This document shows, in pieces, positions 34,970 to 43,961 of a DNA stretch of 49,251 nucleotides. Location: positions 1-49,251 of the forward strand of contig NZ_LN889760.1 in NCBI RefSeq assembly GCF_900009145.1, given 5' to 3'. How positions within the stretch are numbered: the stretch's first letter is position 1; the number at the start of each line of letters is the position of its first letter. Origin of the DNA: Planktothrix tepida PCC 9214 (lineage in GTDB: Bacteria; Cyanobacteriota; Cyanobacteriia; Cyanobacteriales; Microcoleaceae). A program made the translations under genes and the position numbers. The notes under the pieces are model-generated. The model made no database searches and had not been told where the DNA came from. It saw only the letters and a program-made list of their open reading frames with translations.

Positions 34970-36883
34970 ATGAAACTAAGTTCAGATCGAGAGATTAAAA
35001 CCCTTTTTTCAAATCAAATTAAAACCCGTTGGTTTCCATTTCTCCTGGCGATTTTGGGGTTGGGTTTAATCAGTGGGTTGGCTTTTTTTCAGAATTTAGG
35101 AAATCTGGGTTTATTGGATGAAACCGAACCTTTATTTGCAGAAGCTGCCCGTCAAATGTTAGTTACAGGGGATTGGATTACCCCGTATTTTAATGAAGAA
35201 ACTCGTTTCGATAAACCGCCTTTAATTTATTGGTTAATGGCAATTACTTATCAAATAGTTGGGGTCAATGAATGGGGGGTTCGTCTCCCTTCAGCAGTTT
35301 CGGCTTTTATTCTAATTGGTTTGGGATTTTATACATTAAGTTATTATGTTGAGAAAACGCAATTTTATACCGTTAAAAGACAGGAAATACAAGGCTTAAT
35401 TTCTCCCGTTTACAAACCTCGTTTCATGACAGTTCTTTTGCACCCTTTACCTTGGATGGGGGCTATATTGATGGCTTTTAATCCTGAAATTGTGGCTTGG
35501 GCAAGAATTGGGGTTTCGGATATGTTATTAACAGGTTGTATGGGGTCAGCTTTATTGGCTTTTTTTCTAGGATATGCAACTGATGAAGCGAAAATATCTG
35601 AGTTAGAATTTCAAGAAGATTCTTCTGTAGGATTTAAAAATTTAACTCTACCCCAAAATCGAGCAAATTATTGGTATTTAGCTTTTTATATTTTAGTCGC
35701 CTTAGCGGTTTTAACAAAAGGCCCTGTGGGAATTGTTTTACCTGTTTTAATTATTGGTTCATTTTTAATTTATATTGGAAAAGGATACGAAGTTTTACAA
35801 GAAATGCGTCCTTTGCAAGGAAGCTTAATTTTTGTTGTGATGACTCTACCTTGGTATATTTTAGTAACTTTGATTAATGGTAAAAGCTATATTAATTCGT
35901 TTTTTGGTTATCACAATTTTGAGCGATTTACTAGCGTCGTTAATCACCATGCGGCTCCTTGGTATTTCTATTTTATTGTAGTTTTAATAGGGTTTGCTCC
36001 ATTTTCTGTCTATTTACCCATTGCGATCGCTTCAACAAAATTTTGGAAACGCCGAGCTTGGAAACGTCAATCTCGAATTCAACAATTGCCATTATTTTCT
36101 GTTTTTTGGTTTGCTGGAATTTTTATATTTTTTACTATAGCTGTTACCAAGCTCCCCAGTTATATTTTACCTCTGATACCTGCTTCAGCTTTATTAATTT
36201 CTCTATTTTGGCACAATTTAATAAAAAACAATCATCTCGTTAATCCTAATGTTAGTTTGGCTGGTGCTATTCCTAAAGCGTTTTCTCTATCTATCATTTT
36301 CAATATTCTCTTGGTTTTTAGTGCTTCAGTTGTTAGTTATTTTAGTAAAAACTTGCTTGGATATGATGCAGATATGCCCAATTTTAGGACGGATTTACAA
36401 ACCTCTGGACTCCTAAATCGATCTGCTTTAATCTGGGGAATAACCACATTAGGAATAATAATAAGTTGGTGGAAACGGCGAATTTCAGGACTTTTTATTG
36501 TTAATATCCTAGGATTTATCGTCTTTTTTATCTGGGCAGCAACTCCTACCCATAGTTTACTTGATCACCATCGTCAAGAACCTTTAAGACATCTCGCCCA
36601 AACCGTTGTACAAGAGCGAAAATTAGGAGAAGAATTAATGATGGTTGGCTTTAAAAAACCCAGTTTAGTTTTTTATACTCAACATCCAGTTCAATACGCT
36701 TCTGAACCGACTGATGCGATTAACTATATTAACAGCCCAGAGGTTCAAAATTCTTCCCCTAAAACTATTTTAATTCTTGGACATCCCCGTGAATTAACGA
36801 ATATTGGATTAAAACCGAATCAATATAAAATTCTTGATCAAGCAGGTTCCTATCAACTCATTCGAGCTAATATTAGGTTTTAG
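34970..36883 (+). CDS. ArnT/PMT-family membrane glycosyltransferase
   Basis: The start is taken at 34970 (MKLSSDREIKTLFSNQIKTR, 637 aa); the upstream TTG lies in GTCAAC repeat DNA and is rejected. The protein has about 11-13 transmembrane helices in a GT-C fold. The luminal loop motif LLDETEPLFAEAARQMLVTGDW near residue 43 contains the D/E catalytic pair. FDKPPLIYW follows near 80. The family transfers sugars from polyprenyl-phosphate donors to lipids or proteins. Acceptor unknown. A C-terminal soluble domain follows the last helix (about 540-637). Confidence 0.85.
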   Translation: MKLSSDREIKTLFSNQIKTRWFPFLLAILGLGLISGLAFFQNLGNLGLLDETEPLFAEAARQMLVTGDWITPYFNEETRFDKPPLIYWLMAITYQIVGVNEWGVRLPSAVSAFILIGLGFYTLSYYVEKTQFYTVKRQEIQGLISPVYKPRFMTVLLHPLPWMGAILMAFNPEIVAWARIGVSDMLLTGCMGSALLAFFLGYATDEAKISELEFQEDSSVGFKNLTLPQNRANYWYLAFYILVALAVLTKGPVGIVLPVLIIGSFLIYIGKGYEVLQEMRPLQGSLIFVVMTLPWYILVTLINGKSYINSFFGYHNFERFTSVVNHHAAPWYFYFIVVLIGFAPFSVYLPIAIASTKFWKRRAWKRQSRIQQLPLFSVFWFAGIFIFFTIAVTKLPSYILPLIPASALLISLFWHNLIKNNHLVNPNVSLAGAIPKAFSLSIIFNILLVFSASVVSYFSKNLLGYDADMPNFRTDLQTSGLLNRSALIWGITTLGIIISWWKRRISGLFIVNILGFIVFFIWAATPTHSLLDHHRQEPLRHLAQTVVQERKLGEELMMVGFKKPSLVFYTQHPVQYASEPTDAINYINSPEVQNSSPKTILILGHPRELTNIGLKPNQYKILDQAGSYQLIRANIRF

Positions 36884-37333
36884 TTAACCCGTCTCACATT
36901 CTTTTTTTGTGACTTGATGACGATATTGAAACATATCTTCTAAGCGACTATTGACCCACCAGCCTAATATTTTTTCTGCCAATTCTCCGCCGGGTAGAGA
37001 ATAAGTAATGTTATCGGTGAGGCGAGTTTTACCATTTTCAGCAATAAATTGATGTCGATGTACCCAACTTTCTACAATTCCTTCTTGTTGTTCATCGGTA
37101 AATAACTCAAAGGGTTTACATTCGGTATGAACCGCTACCCATCGCACCGGAATAAACCCTAATAATATTCTAAATTCCGAAATTGCTCCTACTTCTAAAC
37201 CCCCTTCCCGACGCACGATTTCTACAGGTTGCCAAGGAGGAGTTAACAATTGCAATATATCCGGTCGGGTATGAAACTCCCAAACGACTTCTACAGGCGC
37301 ATTAATCAGGGAAGAATAGTGAAAGTGTTGCAT
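36884..37333 (-). CDS. SRPBCC-family (polyketide cyclase/dehydrase-like) protein
   Basis: This 149-aa START/SRPBCC-superfamily protein begins with FHYSSLINAPVEVVWEFHTR, the typical first strand and helix of the hydrophobic-pocket fold. It includes YSLPGGELAEKILGWWVNSRL at the C-terminus. Cyanobacterial members are often annotated as cyclase/dehydrases or cell-division inhibitors (SulA-like), but the ligand is unknown. It is convergent with the mannosyltransferase-like gene and shares its 3' boundary with no gap. Confidence 0.82.
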   Translation of the reverse strand: MQHFHYSSLINAPVEVVWEFHTRPDILQLLTPPWQPVEIVRREGGLEVGAISEFRILLGFIPVRWVAVHTECKPFELFTDEQQEGIVESWVHRHQFIAENGKTRLTDNITYSLPGGELAEKILGWWVNSRLEDMFQYRHQVTKKECETG

Positions 37334-37417
37334 GAATGTTCTACAATTATAAGAGTTGTTGGTTCTCGATTAACAGCCAATAGTCAACAGTCAACCATTA
37401 ACAATTAGCGATTAACA

Positions 37418-38665
37418 GTGATTGATTTTTCAGAACAAAATCCCGAAGCTGTACTTAATTTAGTTTTAACTCAGTTAGAACAGGGAGATTTTCAACAGCG
37501 ATGGGAAATCAGTAAAATTTTACCTGATTTAGGAACCATTGCCCTAGAGCCTCTTCTCAATATTTTACAAGATGAAACGACTGATGTAGAAATGCGTTGG
37601 TTTGTGGCTCGAATTTTGGGACAGTTTAAATCAGAATTAGTCGTCGAACCTTTAATTAATCTGCTCAAAACTGCTAAAATAGAGGCAACAGAAGAAGAAC
37701 TATCACTTCAGGAAATAACGGCTATTACGTTAGCCAATTTAGGAACTTCAGCCATTAAACCCCTCATGGAATTATTACAAAAAGAGGAGTCTAAACGATT
37801 AGCTACAGTTGCCTTAGCTCAAATTCGCCATTCTGAAATTATTACCCCCTTATTAACGGTTGTTAATGATTCTAATCCTGAGATTCGAGCGATCGCGATT
37901 GAAGCGTTAGGAAGTTTTCATGATCCCAGAGTCATTCCAGTTTTATTAGAGGCTTTAAATGATCCGGTTGCTAATGTGAGAAAAGAAGCAGTTATTGGAT
38001 TAGGGGTAAGAATAGATTTATTAGAAAATATTAATTTAGTCGAGAAACTTAAACCTTTATTATGGGATATTCGACCGGAAGTTTGCCAACAAGCTCAATT
38101 AGCTTTATCCCGTTTAAAAACTGATGAAGCAGCAACAGCATTATTTGAACAAGTACAATCTCCTAATGTTCCCCTGTCTTTAAAAATAGATGGGGTTCGT
38201 TCATTGGGATGGATTGAAACGCCTCAAAGTTTAAGTTTTTTAAAGGAAATTATTTTTAGCTTCCATCCTGGATTTAATCTGAATGCGCCTAGTCTTACAC
38301 CTGTAGAAATCACTTTAATTCAAGAAATTATTCAGGGGATAGGGCAGATTAAAATGATAGAATTGCGAGAACAAGCTGCTCAAATTTTGATTAATTTAAT
38401 TAATTGCCATCATCCCGCTATTTCTGATCTTAAAATCAAACAATTAATTGCAGTAGGATTAGGAAAATTAGGATTAATATCTGCTCTTGAGCCCTTAATC
38501 CAACTTTTAGCTGATGCCAATCCCTCAGTTCGGTATCATTGTATTTCAGCTTTTAAGCAAATTAAGTCTGAACAAACTTATCAATATTTACAAAATTTAT
38601 TAAATCAAGAAAATATTAATCCCGATATCAAACAAGAGATTTTAAAAGCGTTATCCGAATGGTAA
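37418..38665 (+). CDS. HEAT-repeat protein
   Basis: This 415-aa protein is made almost wholly of HEAT repeats (about 8-10 units), for example IIPVLLEALNDPVANVRKEA and ISALEPLIQLLADANPSVRY, so it is a protein-binding solenoid. GTG is the start codon. The family is related to phycocyanobilin lyase components CpcE/CpcF, but those signatures are not evident, so a phycobilisome role is only a possibility. It is preceded by GTCAAC repeat sequences. Confidence 0.82.
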   Translation: MIDFSEQNPEAVLNLVLTQLEQGDFQQRWEISKILPDLGTIALEPLLNILQDETTDVEMRWFVARILGQFKSELVVEPLINLLKTAKIEATEEELSLQEITAITLANLGTSAIKPLMELLQKEESKRLATVALAQIRHSEIITPLLTVVNDSNPEIRAIAIEALGSFHDPRVIPVLLEALNDPVANVRKEAVIGLGVRIDLLENINLVEKLKPLLWDIRPEVCQQAQLALSRLKTDEAATALFEQVQSPNVPLSLKIDGVRSLGWIETPQSLSFLKEIIFSFHPGFNLNAPSLTPVEITLIQEIIQGIGQIKMIELREQAAQILINLINCHHPAISDLKIKQLIAVGLGKLGLISALEPLIQLLADANPSVRYHCISAFKQIKSEQTYQYLQNLLNQENINPDIKQEILKALSEW

Positions 38666-38741
38666 ATTAACTGGGTAAGCTCTTCAGGGGTTACTCCAAT
38701 TCTTGATCAATTCCGAGGTTTAGGATGAAATTATCAAACCT

Positions 38742-38783
38742 GTATCAATCTCTACTAAATGGAATGAGTAAATCTATTATTGT
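38742..38783 (+). promoter_or_regulatory. NtcA-type activator promoter of ntcB
   Basis: GTA-N8-TAC (38742-38755, GTATCAATCTCTAC) is followed after exactly 22 bases by TATTGT (38778-38783), matching the TAN3T -10 box of class II NtcA promoters. The expected start is near 38790, about 60 bases before ntcB. A short CAGTTAT-type repeat lies in the leader. ntcB genes in other cyanobacteria are known to be NtcA-activated. Confidence 0.75.
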
Positions 38784-38784
38784 T

Positions 38785-38845
38785 GATTAGTAATCAGTCA
38801 TCTAACTGTTTACTGATAACTGATAACTGATAACTGATAACTGTC
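38785..38845. repeat. Heptamer repeat arms upstream of ntcB
   Basis: TAATCAGTCAT and ACTGATAACTG units flank TCTAACTGTTT; the right arm (38812-38843) has four TAACTGA units. Together they can form a hairpin in the ntcB leader. Confidence 0.8.
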
Positions 38846-38848
38846 TGT

Positions 38849-39865
38849 ATGCGTTTAGAGCAACTGCAATCTTTTCTGTCTGTTGCTGAGACGGGAAGCT
38901 TTCAACAAGCAGCACGCAAATGCGGGGTCACTCAATCAACCATTAGCCGACAGGTGCAGGGACTAGAGGAAGAACTGGGTTTACCTTTATTTCACCGCAC
39001 GGCTCAGGCTAAATTAACCATTGGGGGTGAACGCTTTTGGCCCTATGCGCGCAAAATTTGCCAAACCTGGGACAGTGCGAAAGAGGAATTAGCGTCTCTG
39101 CTGATGGGAAAACAACCTGAACTCTGTGTTGCAGCCATTCATTCGGTTTGTTCCTCTTATTTACCCCCGGTTTTGCAGAAGTTTTGTTATGCCTATCCAG
39201 AGGTTCAGTTGCGGGTGACATCCTTGGGAAGCGATCGCGCGTTAAAAGTGCTTAAGGATGGATTAGTTGATATCGCCATTATTATGAATAATCGTTCTTT
39301 TACAGCCAGTGCAGAACTTTTAGTCGATATTCTCTATCAAGAACCCATTGAAGTCTTAATGGCCAGTAACCACCCGTTAACTCAATATTCTCAAGTTCCT
39401 TGGCATGAGTTAACTCGTTATCCGCAAGTGGTTTTTAAAGATGGTTATGGAATGCAGCGTTTAGTTCAAGAAAAGTTTACTCAAGCTGGAGCCAAGCTGA
39501 ATGCAGTTTTAGAGTTAAATACATTGGATGGGTTTCGAGGGGTCATTCGTCAAGGCGAACTTATTGCTTTATTGCCCTATTCTGCCTTACTAGAAGCACG
39601 AACTGATCCCACCTTAGCTGTTCGTGGGTTAGCACCCCTACCCTTTGCCAACTCTAAACCTTTAATCGCGAGTTCTACTCCCTCTATGTTAATTCCTGCG
39701 GACGGGGATACAACTTGGACTCGTGAAGTGGTGATTGTCACCACACCTGATCGAATGCAAATTCCCCCCATTGCTTATTTTTGGCAACTGGTTCATGAGA
39801 GTCTTCCTGATCAACTCGATGGATCAATTAATTCTTTGAATCCCGAAACCCCTCTGTCGAAATAA
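38849..39865 (+). CDS. ntcB: LysR-type nitrate/nitrite assimilation activator NtcB
   Basis: This 338-aa LysR-family regulator has a winged-helix HTH (about 1-60; FLSVAETGSFQQAARKCGVT) and a substrate-binding effector domain (about 90-300). It is highly similar, from memory, to cyanobacterial NtcB over the HTH and the LKVLKDGLVDIAIIMNNR stretch. NtcB enhances transcription of the nitrate/nitrite assimilation genes in response to nitrite. Its own promoter carries a consensus NtcA site. The effector-pocket sequence AAIHSVCSSYLPPVLQKF is near 95-112. Downstream genes continue on the same strand. Confidence 0.87.
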   Translation: MRLEQLQSFLSVAETGSFQQAARKCGVTQSTISRQVQGLEEELGLPLFHRTAQAKLTIGGERFWPYARKICQTWDSAKEELASLLMGKQPELCVAAIHSVCSSYLPPVLQKFCYAYPEVQLRVTSLGSDRALKVLKDGLVDIAIIMNNRSFTASAELLVDILYQEPIEVLMASNHPLTQYSQVPWHELTRYPQVVFKDGYGMQRLVQEKFTQAGAKLNAVLELNTLDGFRGVIRQGELIALLPYSALLEARTDPTLAVRGLAPLPFANSKPLIASSTPSMLIPADGDTTWTREVVIVTTPDRMQIPPIAYFWQLVHESLPDQLDGSINSLNPETPLSK

Positions 39866-39994
39866 TAAAAACGCTACGATTAAGCTGAAGTTCAAAAATA
39901 GGTTGTCGGTTGTCGGTAACAGTCAACGGTCAACCGTCAGTAGAGATGTGTCATGGCACGTCTATACACAGTCAACAGTCAACACCACATCGGT

Positions 39995-41101
39995 ATGAGT
40001 GATCGATTTAGAGAGTTACTTCGTCAAGTGGGTAGTGGAACCCATACCAGTGAGGCGTTGAGTCGTTCCCAAGTGGCAGAAGCCTTGAGATTAATGTTAT
40101 TGCAGGAGGCAACTCCGGCTCAAATTGGTGCCTTTTTGATTGCTCATCGCATCCGACGTCCGACCGGTGAAGAATTAGCCGGAATGTTAGATGCTTATGA
40201 AGAAATCGGCCCTCAACTTCAGTTGGTTGCTTCTGCGCCAATGGTGTTGGGTTGTCCCTATGATGGTCGGTCTCGCACGGCTCCTTTTGCTCCCTTAACG
40301 GCTTTAATTTTAATCACCGCAGGGGTTCCGGTAATTTTACATGGGGGCCAACGAATGCCAACTAAAGAAGGTATTCCTTTAATTGAAATTTGGCAAGGGT
40401 TGGGGGTGGACTGGTCTAAATTATCCTTAGTACAAACTCAACAGATGTTTACACAGTTGGGTTTAGGGTTTGTTTATCTTCCTCAACATTTCCCAGAAGC
40501 CGAACGCTTAGTCACCTATCGTCGAGAAATTGGCAAACGTCCTCCGTTAGCAACAATGGAATTGATGTGGAAACCTTATTTAGGACAAGCAACAGTGGTT
40601 TGTGGGTATGTCCATCCCCCGACAGAAACCCTGTTTCGAGAAGCCTTTCAATTGCGGGGGGTGACGGAATTTATTACAGTCAAAGGATTAGAAGGCAGTT
40701 GTGATTTACCCCGCGATCGCACTTGTATTATTGGGTTACGTCAACCGAGCCTCGGAACAAAACAGATTAAAGACTCTACCCCAGTAGAAGGACAAAATTC
40801 TCATCCGACGGGAGAGGATGTTTTCTTGGAACGGTTATTATTGCATCCCCGTGATTATGGGTTCGCAGGGAAAGAAATTCCTCTACCCTCGACTTCGATT
40901 TTAATTGAACAAATCCAAGGGGTTTTAGCGGGTCACAACAGTGAATTCATGAAAGCAGCCCTTTGGAATGGGGGCTTTTATTTGTGGCGTTCTGGGGTTT
41001 GTCCTAATTTAGAATCGGGATTATCCGAAGCTGAATCTTTACTAACGCAAGGGAAAGTTCACGCTAAATTGCAGGAAATTCATCGTTTAGGACATTTTTA
41101 A
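39995..41101 (+). CDS. TrpD2-like (anthranilate phosphoribosyltransferase-family) protein, NirB-like candidate
   Basis: The start is taken at 39995 (MSDRFRELLRQVGSGTHTSE, 368 aa) rather than 39953, because the upstream bases are a degenerate GTAGAGACG/GTCAAC repeat. The fold is that of glycosyltransferase family 3/TrpD, with helical N-domain and PRPP-type core, but the classical anthranilate-binding Gly-rich loop GTGGD is replaced by GCPYDGRSRTAPFAP. It is therefore unlikely to make tryptophan. In nitrate clusters of other cyanobacteria nirB lies between nirA and ntcB; I recall NirB being of this family but could not verify it. Confidence 0.75.
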   Translation: MSDRFRELLRQVGSGTHTSEALSRSQVAEALRLMLLQEATPAQIGAFLIAHRIRRPTGEELAGMLDAYEEIGPQLQLVASAPMVLGCPYDGRSRTAPFAPLTALILITAGVPVILHGGQRMPTKEGIPLIEIWQGLGVDWSKLSLVQTQQMFTQLGLGFVYLPQHFPEAERLVTYRREIGKRPPLATMELMWKPYLGQATVVCGYVHPPTETLFREAFQLRGVTEFITVKGLEGSCDLPRDRTCIIGLRQPSLGTKQIKDSTPVEGQNSHPTGEDVFLERLLLHPRDYGFAGKEIPLPSTSILIEQIQGVLAGHNSEFMKAALWNGGFYLWRSGVCPNLESGLSEAESLLTQGKVHAKLQEIHRLGHF

Positions 41102-41125
41102 ACCCTGAAACCCTTTCACTTCTTA

Positions 41126-41156
41126 CTGTTCCCTGTTCCCTGTTCCCTGTTCCCTC
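41126..41156. repeat. GGGAACA-type heptamer repeat
   Basis: Tandem CTGTTCC units, about four copies, fill part of the 105-base gap between the TrpD2-like gene and mobA. Same family as 27869-27900. Confidence 0.85.
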
Positions 41157-41206
41157 TTCAAGTAGCGCTATAGAGAACTTTAGCCCTAGGTATTACCTCA
41201 AGACCC

Positions 41207-41791
41207 ATGATCAATCATCTTTCAATTGCAGCTTTAATTCTGGCAGGGGGCCAAAGTTCTCGCATGGGTGAGGATAAAGCTTTTGTCCTGTATGAAGGAA
41301 AACCTTTGCTTCAGCGAGTGTATCAAGTGGCGGCTACTTGTAGCCAAAAAGTATATATTGCTACACCTTGGCCGGAACGCTATCAAACCCTATTAACGGA
41401 AGATTATGAAGTTCTCTTAGAGACGGAACCGAACCAAGGGCCGTTAGTTGCATTGTGCCAAGGATTATTAGAAATTCCCTTTGATTGGATTTGGTTATTA
41501 GCCTGTGATTTACCGTTGTTACAACCTGCGATGATTCAACGGTGGCAAAGTCATTTAACGGTTGTTTCTGATACGGTTTTAGCGGTTGTTCCTCAAAGTC
41601 AGTCGCGATGGGAACCGTTATGTGGGTTTTATCGCCGTTCTGCTTATTCCCAGTTACAAGCTTTTATGGCTCCAGGGGGAAGATCTTTTCAACGATGGTT
41701 AACTCATATTCCTGTGGAACCTATTTATCTGTCTGAAGAAGAATCACAAATGTTGTTCAATTGCAATCGACCCACTGACTTAAAACCTTAA
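41207..41791 (+). CDS. mobA: Molybdenum cofactor guanylyltransferase
   Basis: This 194-aa nucleotidyltransferase attaches GMP to molybdopterin to form the bis-MGD cofactor needed by nitrate reductase NarB. The GTP-binding loop is LILAGGQSSRMGEDKA (about 10-25). The conserved catalytic acidic motif WLLACDLPLL near 94-103 binds magnesium. The length is typical. Location next to ntcB links cofactor supply with nitrate use. Confidence 0.94.
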   Translation: MINHLSIAALILAGGQSSRMGEDKAFVLYEGKPLLQRVYQVAATCSQKVYIATPWPERYQTLLTEDYEVLLETEPNQGPLVALCQGLLEIPFDWIWLLACDLPLLQPAMIQRWQSHLTVVSDTVLAVVPQSQSRWEPLCGFYRRSAYSQLQAFMAPGGRSFQRWLTHIPVEPIYLSEEESQMLFNCNRPTDLKP

Positions 41792-41919
41792 TAAATCCTA
41801 AAATCCTGAATTAAAATTTCAATCAAAAATTAATCTTTTTTCTGGTTTTGAGGTAGAGAAAACCCTACTTGTAAATTTTTACAAAATCTGCATTACAATC
41901 AAAAAAATCTGGGTAACTT

Positions 41920-41961
41920 GTAAGTAAAATTACGTTCTTTACCCTGAAAACTTGGTATAAC
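41920..41961 (+). promoter_or_regulatory. Consensus NtcA-activated promoter
   Basis: GTA-AGTAAAAT-TAC at 41920-41933 is a perfect GTA-N8-TAC NtcA box. Exactly 22 bases later TATAAC (41956-41961) provides the -10 element. The inferred start lies near 41968, followed by AGGAGG (41983-41988) 5 bases before the next ATG. Geometry is that of class II NtcA promoters. Confidence 0.8.
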
Positions 41962-41993
41962 CAACGGACATTAAAAATGGACAGGAGGAACCT

Positions 41994-42335
41994 ATGCCAT
42001 ACACCTTCGATTTAGTGGGTGTTTCTCCCATTCTTTCTTTTTTTTATCAACAACAAGAATTAACCGAACAACCCGCCCCAGGGGTTGAATACTTGGGAAA
42101 TCGTAAATGTACCCTGGATACTTTTATTGAATCTGTACAGACAGTTTCTTCTCAACGGGGCTGGAATGTTGATCAAGCTGTTGATACGGTAATTCAGTTT
42201 TGGATGAACAATGCCGACAGCATTCAATATTGGAAAACTCGCCTAGAAGATGCTGGACAGGAAAACCTCTTAGTCGCCAGAGTCGCTGACCTCAAATTTC
42301 TTCGCAATACCTTTGAATCGTTACTTGGACATTAA
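41994..42335 (+). CDS. Unknown NtcA-driven 113-aa cyanobacterial protein
   Basis: I do not recognise a named family. The 113-aa acidic, soluble protein has a short hydrophobic patch (FDLVGVSPILSFFY, about 4-17), a central helix-rich part with LDTFIESVQTVSSQRGWNVD, and a W-rich segment QFWMNNADSIQYWKTRLEDAG. No Cys-ligand or enzyme motif appears, and there is no signal peptide. It has an AGGAGG ribosome site and its own NtcA-type promoter, and sits behind ntcB and mobA. It may therefore regulate nitrate/nitrite assimilation. The small NtcA-controlled nitrite-reductase partner NirP1 is a candidate relative, but I cannot confirm it by sequence. Confidence 0.7.
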   Translation: MPYTFDLVGVSPILSFFYQQQELTEQPAPGVEYLGNRKCTLDTFIESVQTVSSQRGWNVDQAVDTVIQFWMNNADSIQYWKTRLEDAGQENLLVARVADLKFLRNTFESLLGH

Positions 42336-42417
42336 AGGTTGACAGTTGACTGTTAAAGGTTGACAGTTGACTGTTAACTGACAACTGATAACTGATAACT
42401 GGTAACTGATCACTGAT
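42336..42417. repeat. GTTGACAGTT and TGATAACTGA repeat units
   Basis: Two copies of an approximately 22-base GGTTGACAGTTGACTGTTAA unit follow the stop codon, then TGATAACTGA heptamers up to the ATG of the ABC permease. The whole gap is repeat sequence. No promoter is visible. Confidence 0.85.
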
Positions 42418-43443
42418 ATGTCTCGTTCGAGAGCTTTACAATATTACGTCTTTACTCGTTTACTGCTGGCTCCCCTGATGCTGTGGACAATTACCACAGT
42501 GGTTTTTCTGCTGCTACGCGCTACCCCTGGTGATCCGGTAGATGCGATTCTGGGTTCCCGTGCGCCGGAAGCAGCCAAAGAAGCCTTGCGATCGCAATTG
42601 GGTTTAAAGGGTTCTTTGTGGCAACAATATTTCGACTATATGGGGAAACTCCTCCATTTCGATTTAGGAACGTCCCTCACCAGTCGCGGACAAACGGTTT
42701 GGGAAATTATTCAAGCTCATTTTCCGGCAACAGTTGAACTGGCTCTATTTAGTATGATTATCGCTTTAGTGGTGGGAATTACTGTTGGGGCAGTGGCAGC
42801 CTCCCATCCTGATACGGTTTGGGATACGGGAGGGCGTTTATTTGGAATCATTACCTATGCGGTTCCTCCCTTCTGGGCCGGGATGCTGTTTCAGTTAATA
42901 TTTGCGGTGCAGTTGGGTTGGTTTCCTTTAGGAACTCGGTTTCCGGTAACGGTTCCGGCCCCTGAAGGTTGGAGTGGATTATATACCCTGGATAGTTTGT
43001 TGACGCTTAATTGGATGCAATTGGGGGTATCACTGTATTACTTGTTTTTACCCTCTGTAACATTAGGGTTATTGTTAAGCGGTATTTTTGAACGAATTGT
43101 GCGGGTGAATCTCAAACAAACGTTAAAGGCGGATTATGTGGAAGCCGCTAGGGCTAGAGGGATTCCCGAATTGCGAATTGTTGTGGCCCATGCGTTGAAA
43201 AATGCCATGATTCCGGTGATTACGGTTTTGGGTTTAACCTTTGCCGCGTTATTGGGGGGAGCAATTTTAACGGAAGTGACCTTTTCCTGGCCAGGACTCG
43301 CTAATCGGTTATATGAAGCGATTAGTTTCCGGGATTATCCGACGGTGCAGGGGATTGTTGTGTTTTTCGCAGCCATTGTTGTTGTTGCCAGTATTCTGAT
43401 TGATGTTCTCAATGCCTGCATTGACCCACGAATTCGATATTGA
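42418..43443 (+). CDS. DppB/OppB-type ABC transporter permease
   Basis: This 341-aa integral membrane protein has the BPD_transp_1 fold, about six helices, and the ATPase-coupling EAA-like loop ADYVEAARARGIPELRIVVA (about 239-258). It is closely related to the dipeptide/nickel/oligopeptide permease subunits. No partner permease, ATPase or binding protein is adjacent, so substrate and partners are unknown. Its start codon is immediately preceded by heptamer repeats and lacks a ribosome site. Confidence 0.9.
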   Translation: MSRSRALQYYVFTRLLLAPLMLWTITTVVFLLLRATPGDPVDAILGSRAPEAAKEALRSQLGLKGSLWQQYFDYMGKLLHFDLGTSLTSRGQTVWEIIQAHFPATVELALFSMIIALVVGITVGAVAASHPDTVWDTGGRLFGIITYAVPPFWAGMLFQLIFAVQLGWFPLGTRFPVTVPAPEGWSGLYTLDSLLTLNWMQLGVSLYYLFLPSVTLGLLLSGIFERIVRVNLKQTLKADYVEAARARGIPELRIVVAHALKNAMIPVITVLGLTFAALLGGAILTEVTFSWPGLANRLYEAISFRDYPTVQGIVVFFAAIVVVASILIDVLNACIDPRIRY

Positions 43444-43961
43444 GGTAGGTTGGACAGCCATTAAGCCTTCTACAGAGTCTCCGACCTTAAGGTGCGGAGA
43501 TTTTTTTTGACGGTTGACCGTTGAGTGTTAACAGACGACAGGCTACAAAGGGATTTTCTGGGCTAATCAGGGGTTAAATCTGTATTATCTCTCTTGTAAA
43601 ATGAGTATTTTTACTTAAGTAAAATCATGGATTTCTGATGGGAATCTTCATGAAAGATACACTTCTTAATAAATTTTAACGCAACAATTTGCGATAGCGT
43701 TGTATAACTAATATCTGAAGGGCAAAGACAACAGCCAAATGTTAGTCTCCCAACAATTGATTAACATTTGATTAAAAAAGTTTACTGTCCTTTCATAAAA
43801 TGGTGTAAAGTTTCTAAGGTTCCTCTAAGTAAGGCTACGGTTGCTCCCAAAAAGTAGCAAAAGCCAAATTAGAGAGGCTCTCAGGAGTCGCGAACAAAAA
43901 AACTCATCATTTCACTTTGAGTCGAAAACAAAGTTAAGCAAGTCAAGTAGGAGATTAATCC
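43444..43961. promoter_or_regulatory. Terminator and long leader region upstream of the cpc operon
   Basis: The first 65 bases hold the ABC permease terminator. The remainder has no gene. A weak candidate promoter is TTTACT (43781-43786) with TAAAGT (43806-43811), a 19-base spacing. TAAAAT at 43796-43801 is an alternative. A GCTAC...GTAGC stem (about 43833-43857) and GAGAG...CTCTC (43873-43882) are possible in the leader. An AGGAG ribosome site precedes cpcB. Long structured leaders are usual for cpc operons. Confidence 0.45.
43478..43508 (+). terminator. Intrinsic terminator after the ABC permease
   Basis: TCTCCG pairs with CGGAGA with one bulged G, around an inner ACC-TTAA-GGT stem, and is followed by eight T residues (43501-43508). 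It isolates the cpc operon from upstream transcription. Confidence 0.9.

Noticed and set aside
39953-39994. Earlier ATG of the TrpD2-like gene
   Set aside because: It lies in a degenerate interspersed repeat, so ATG 39995 is preferred.
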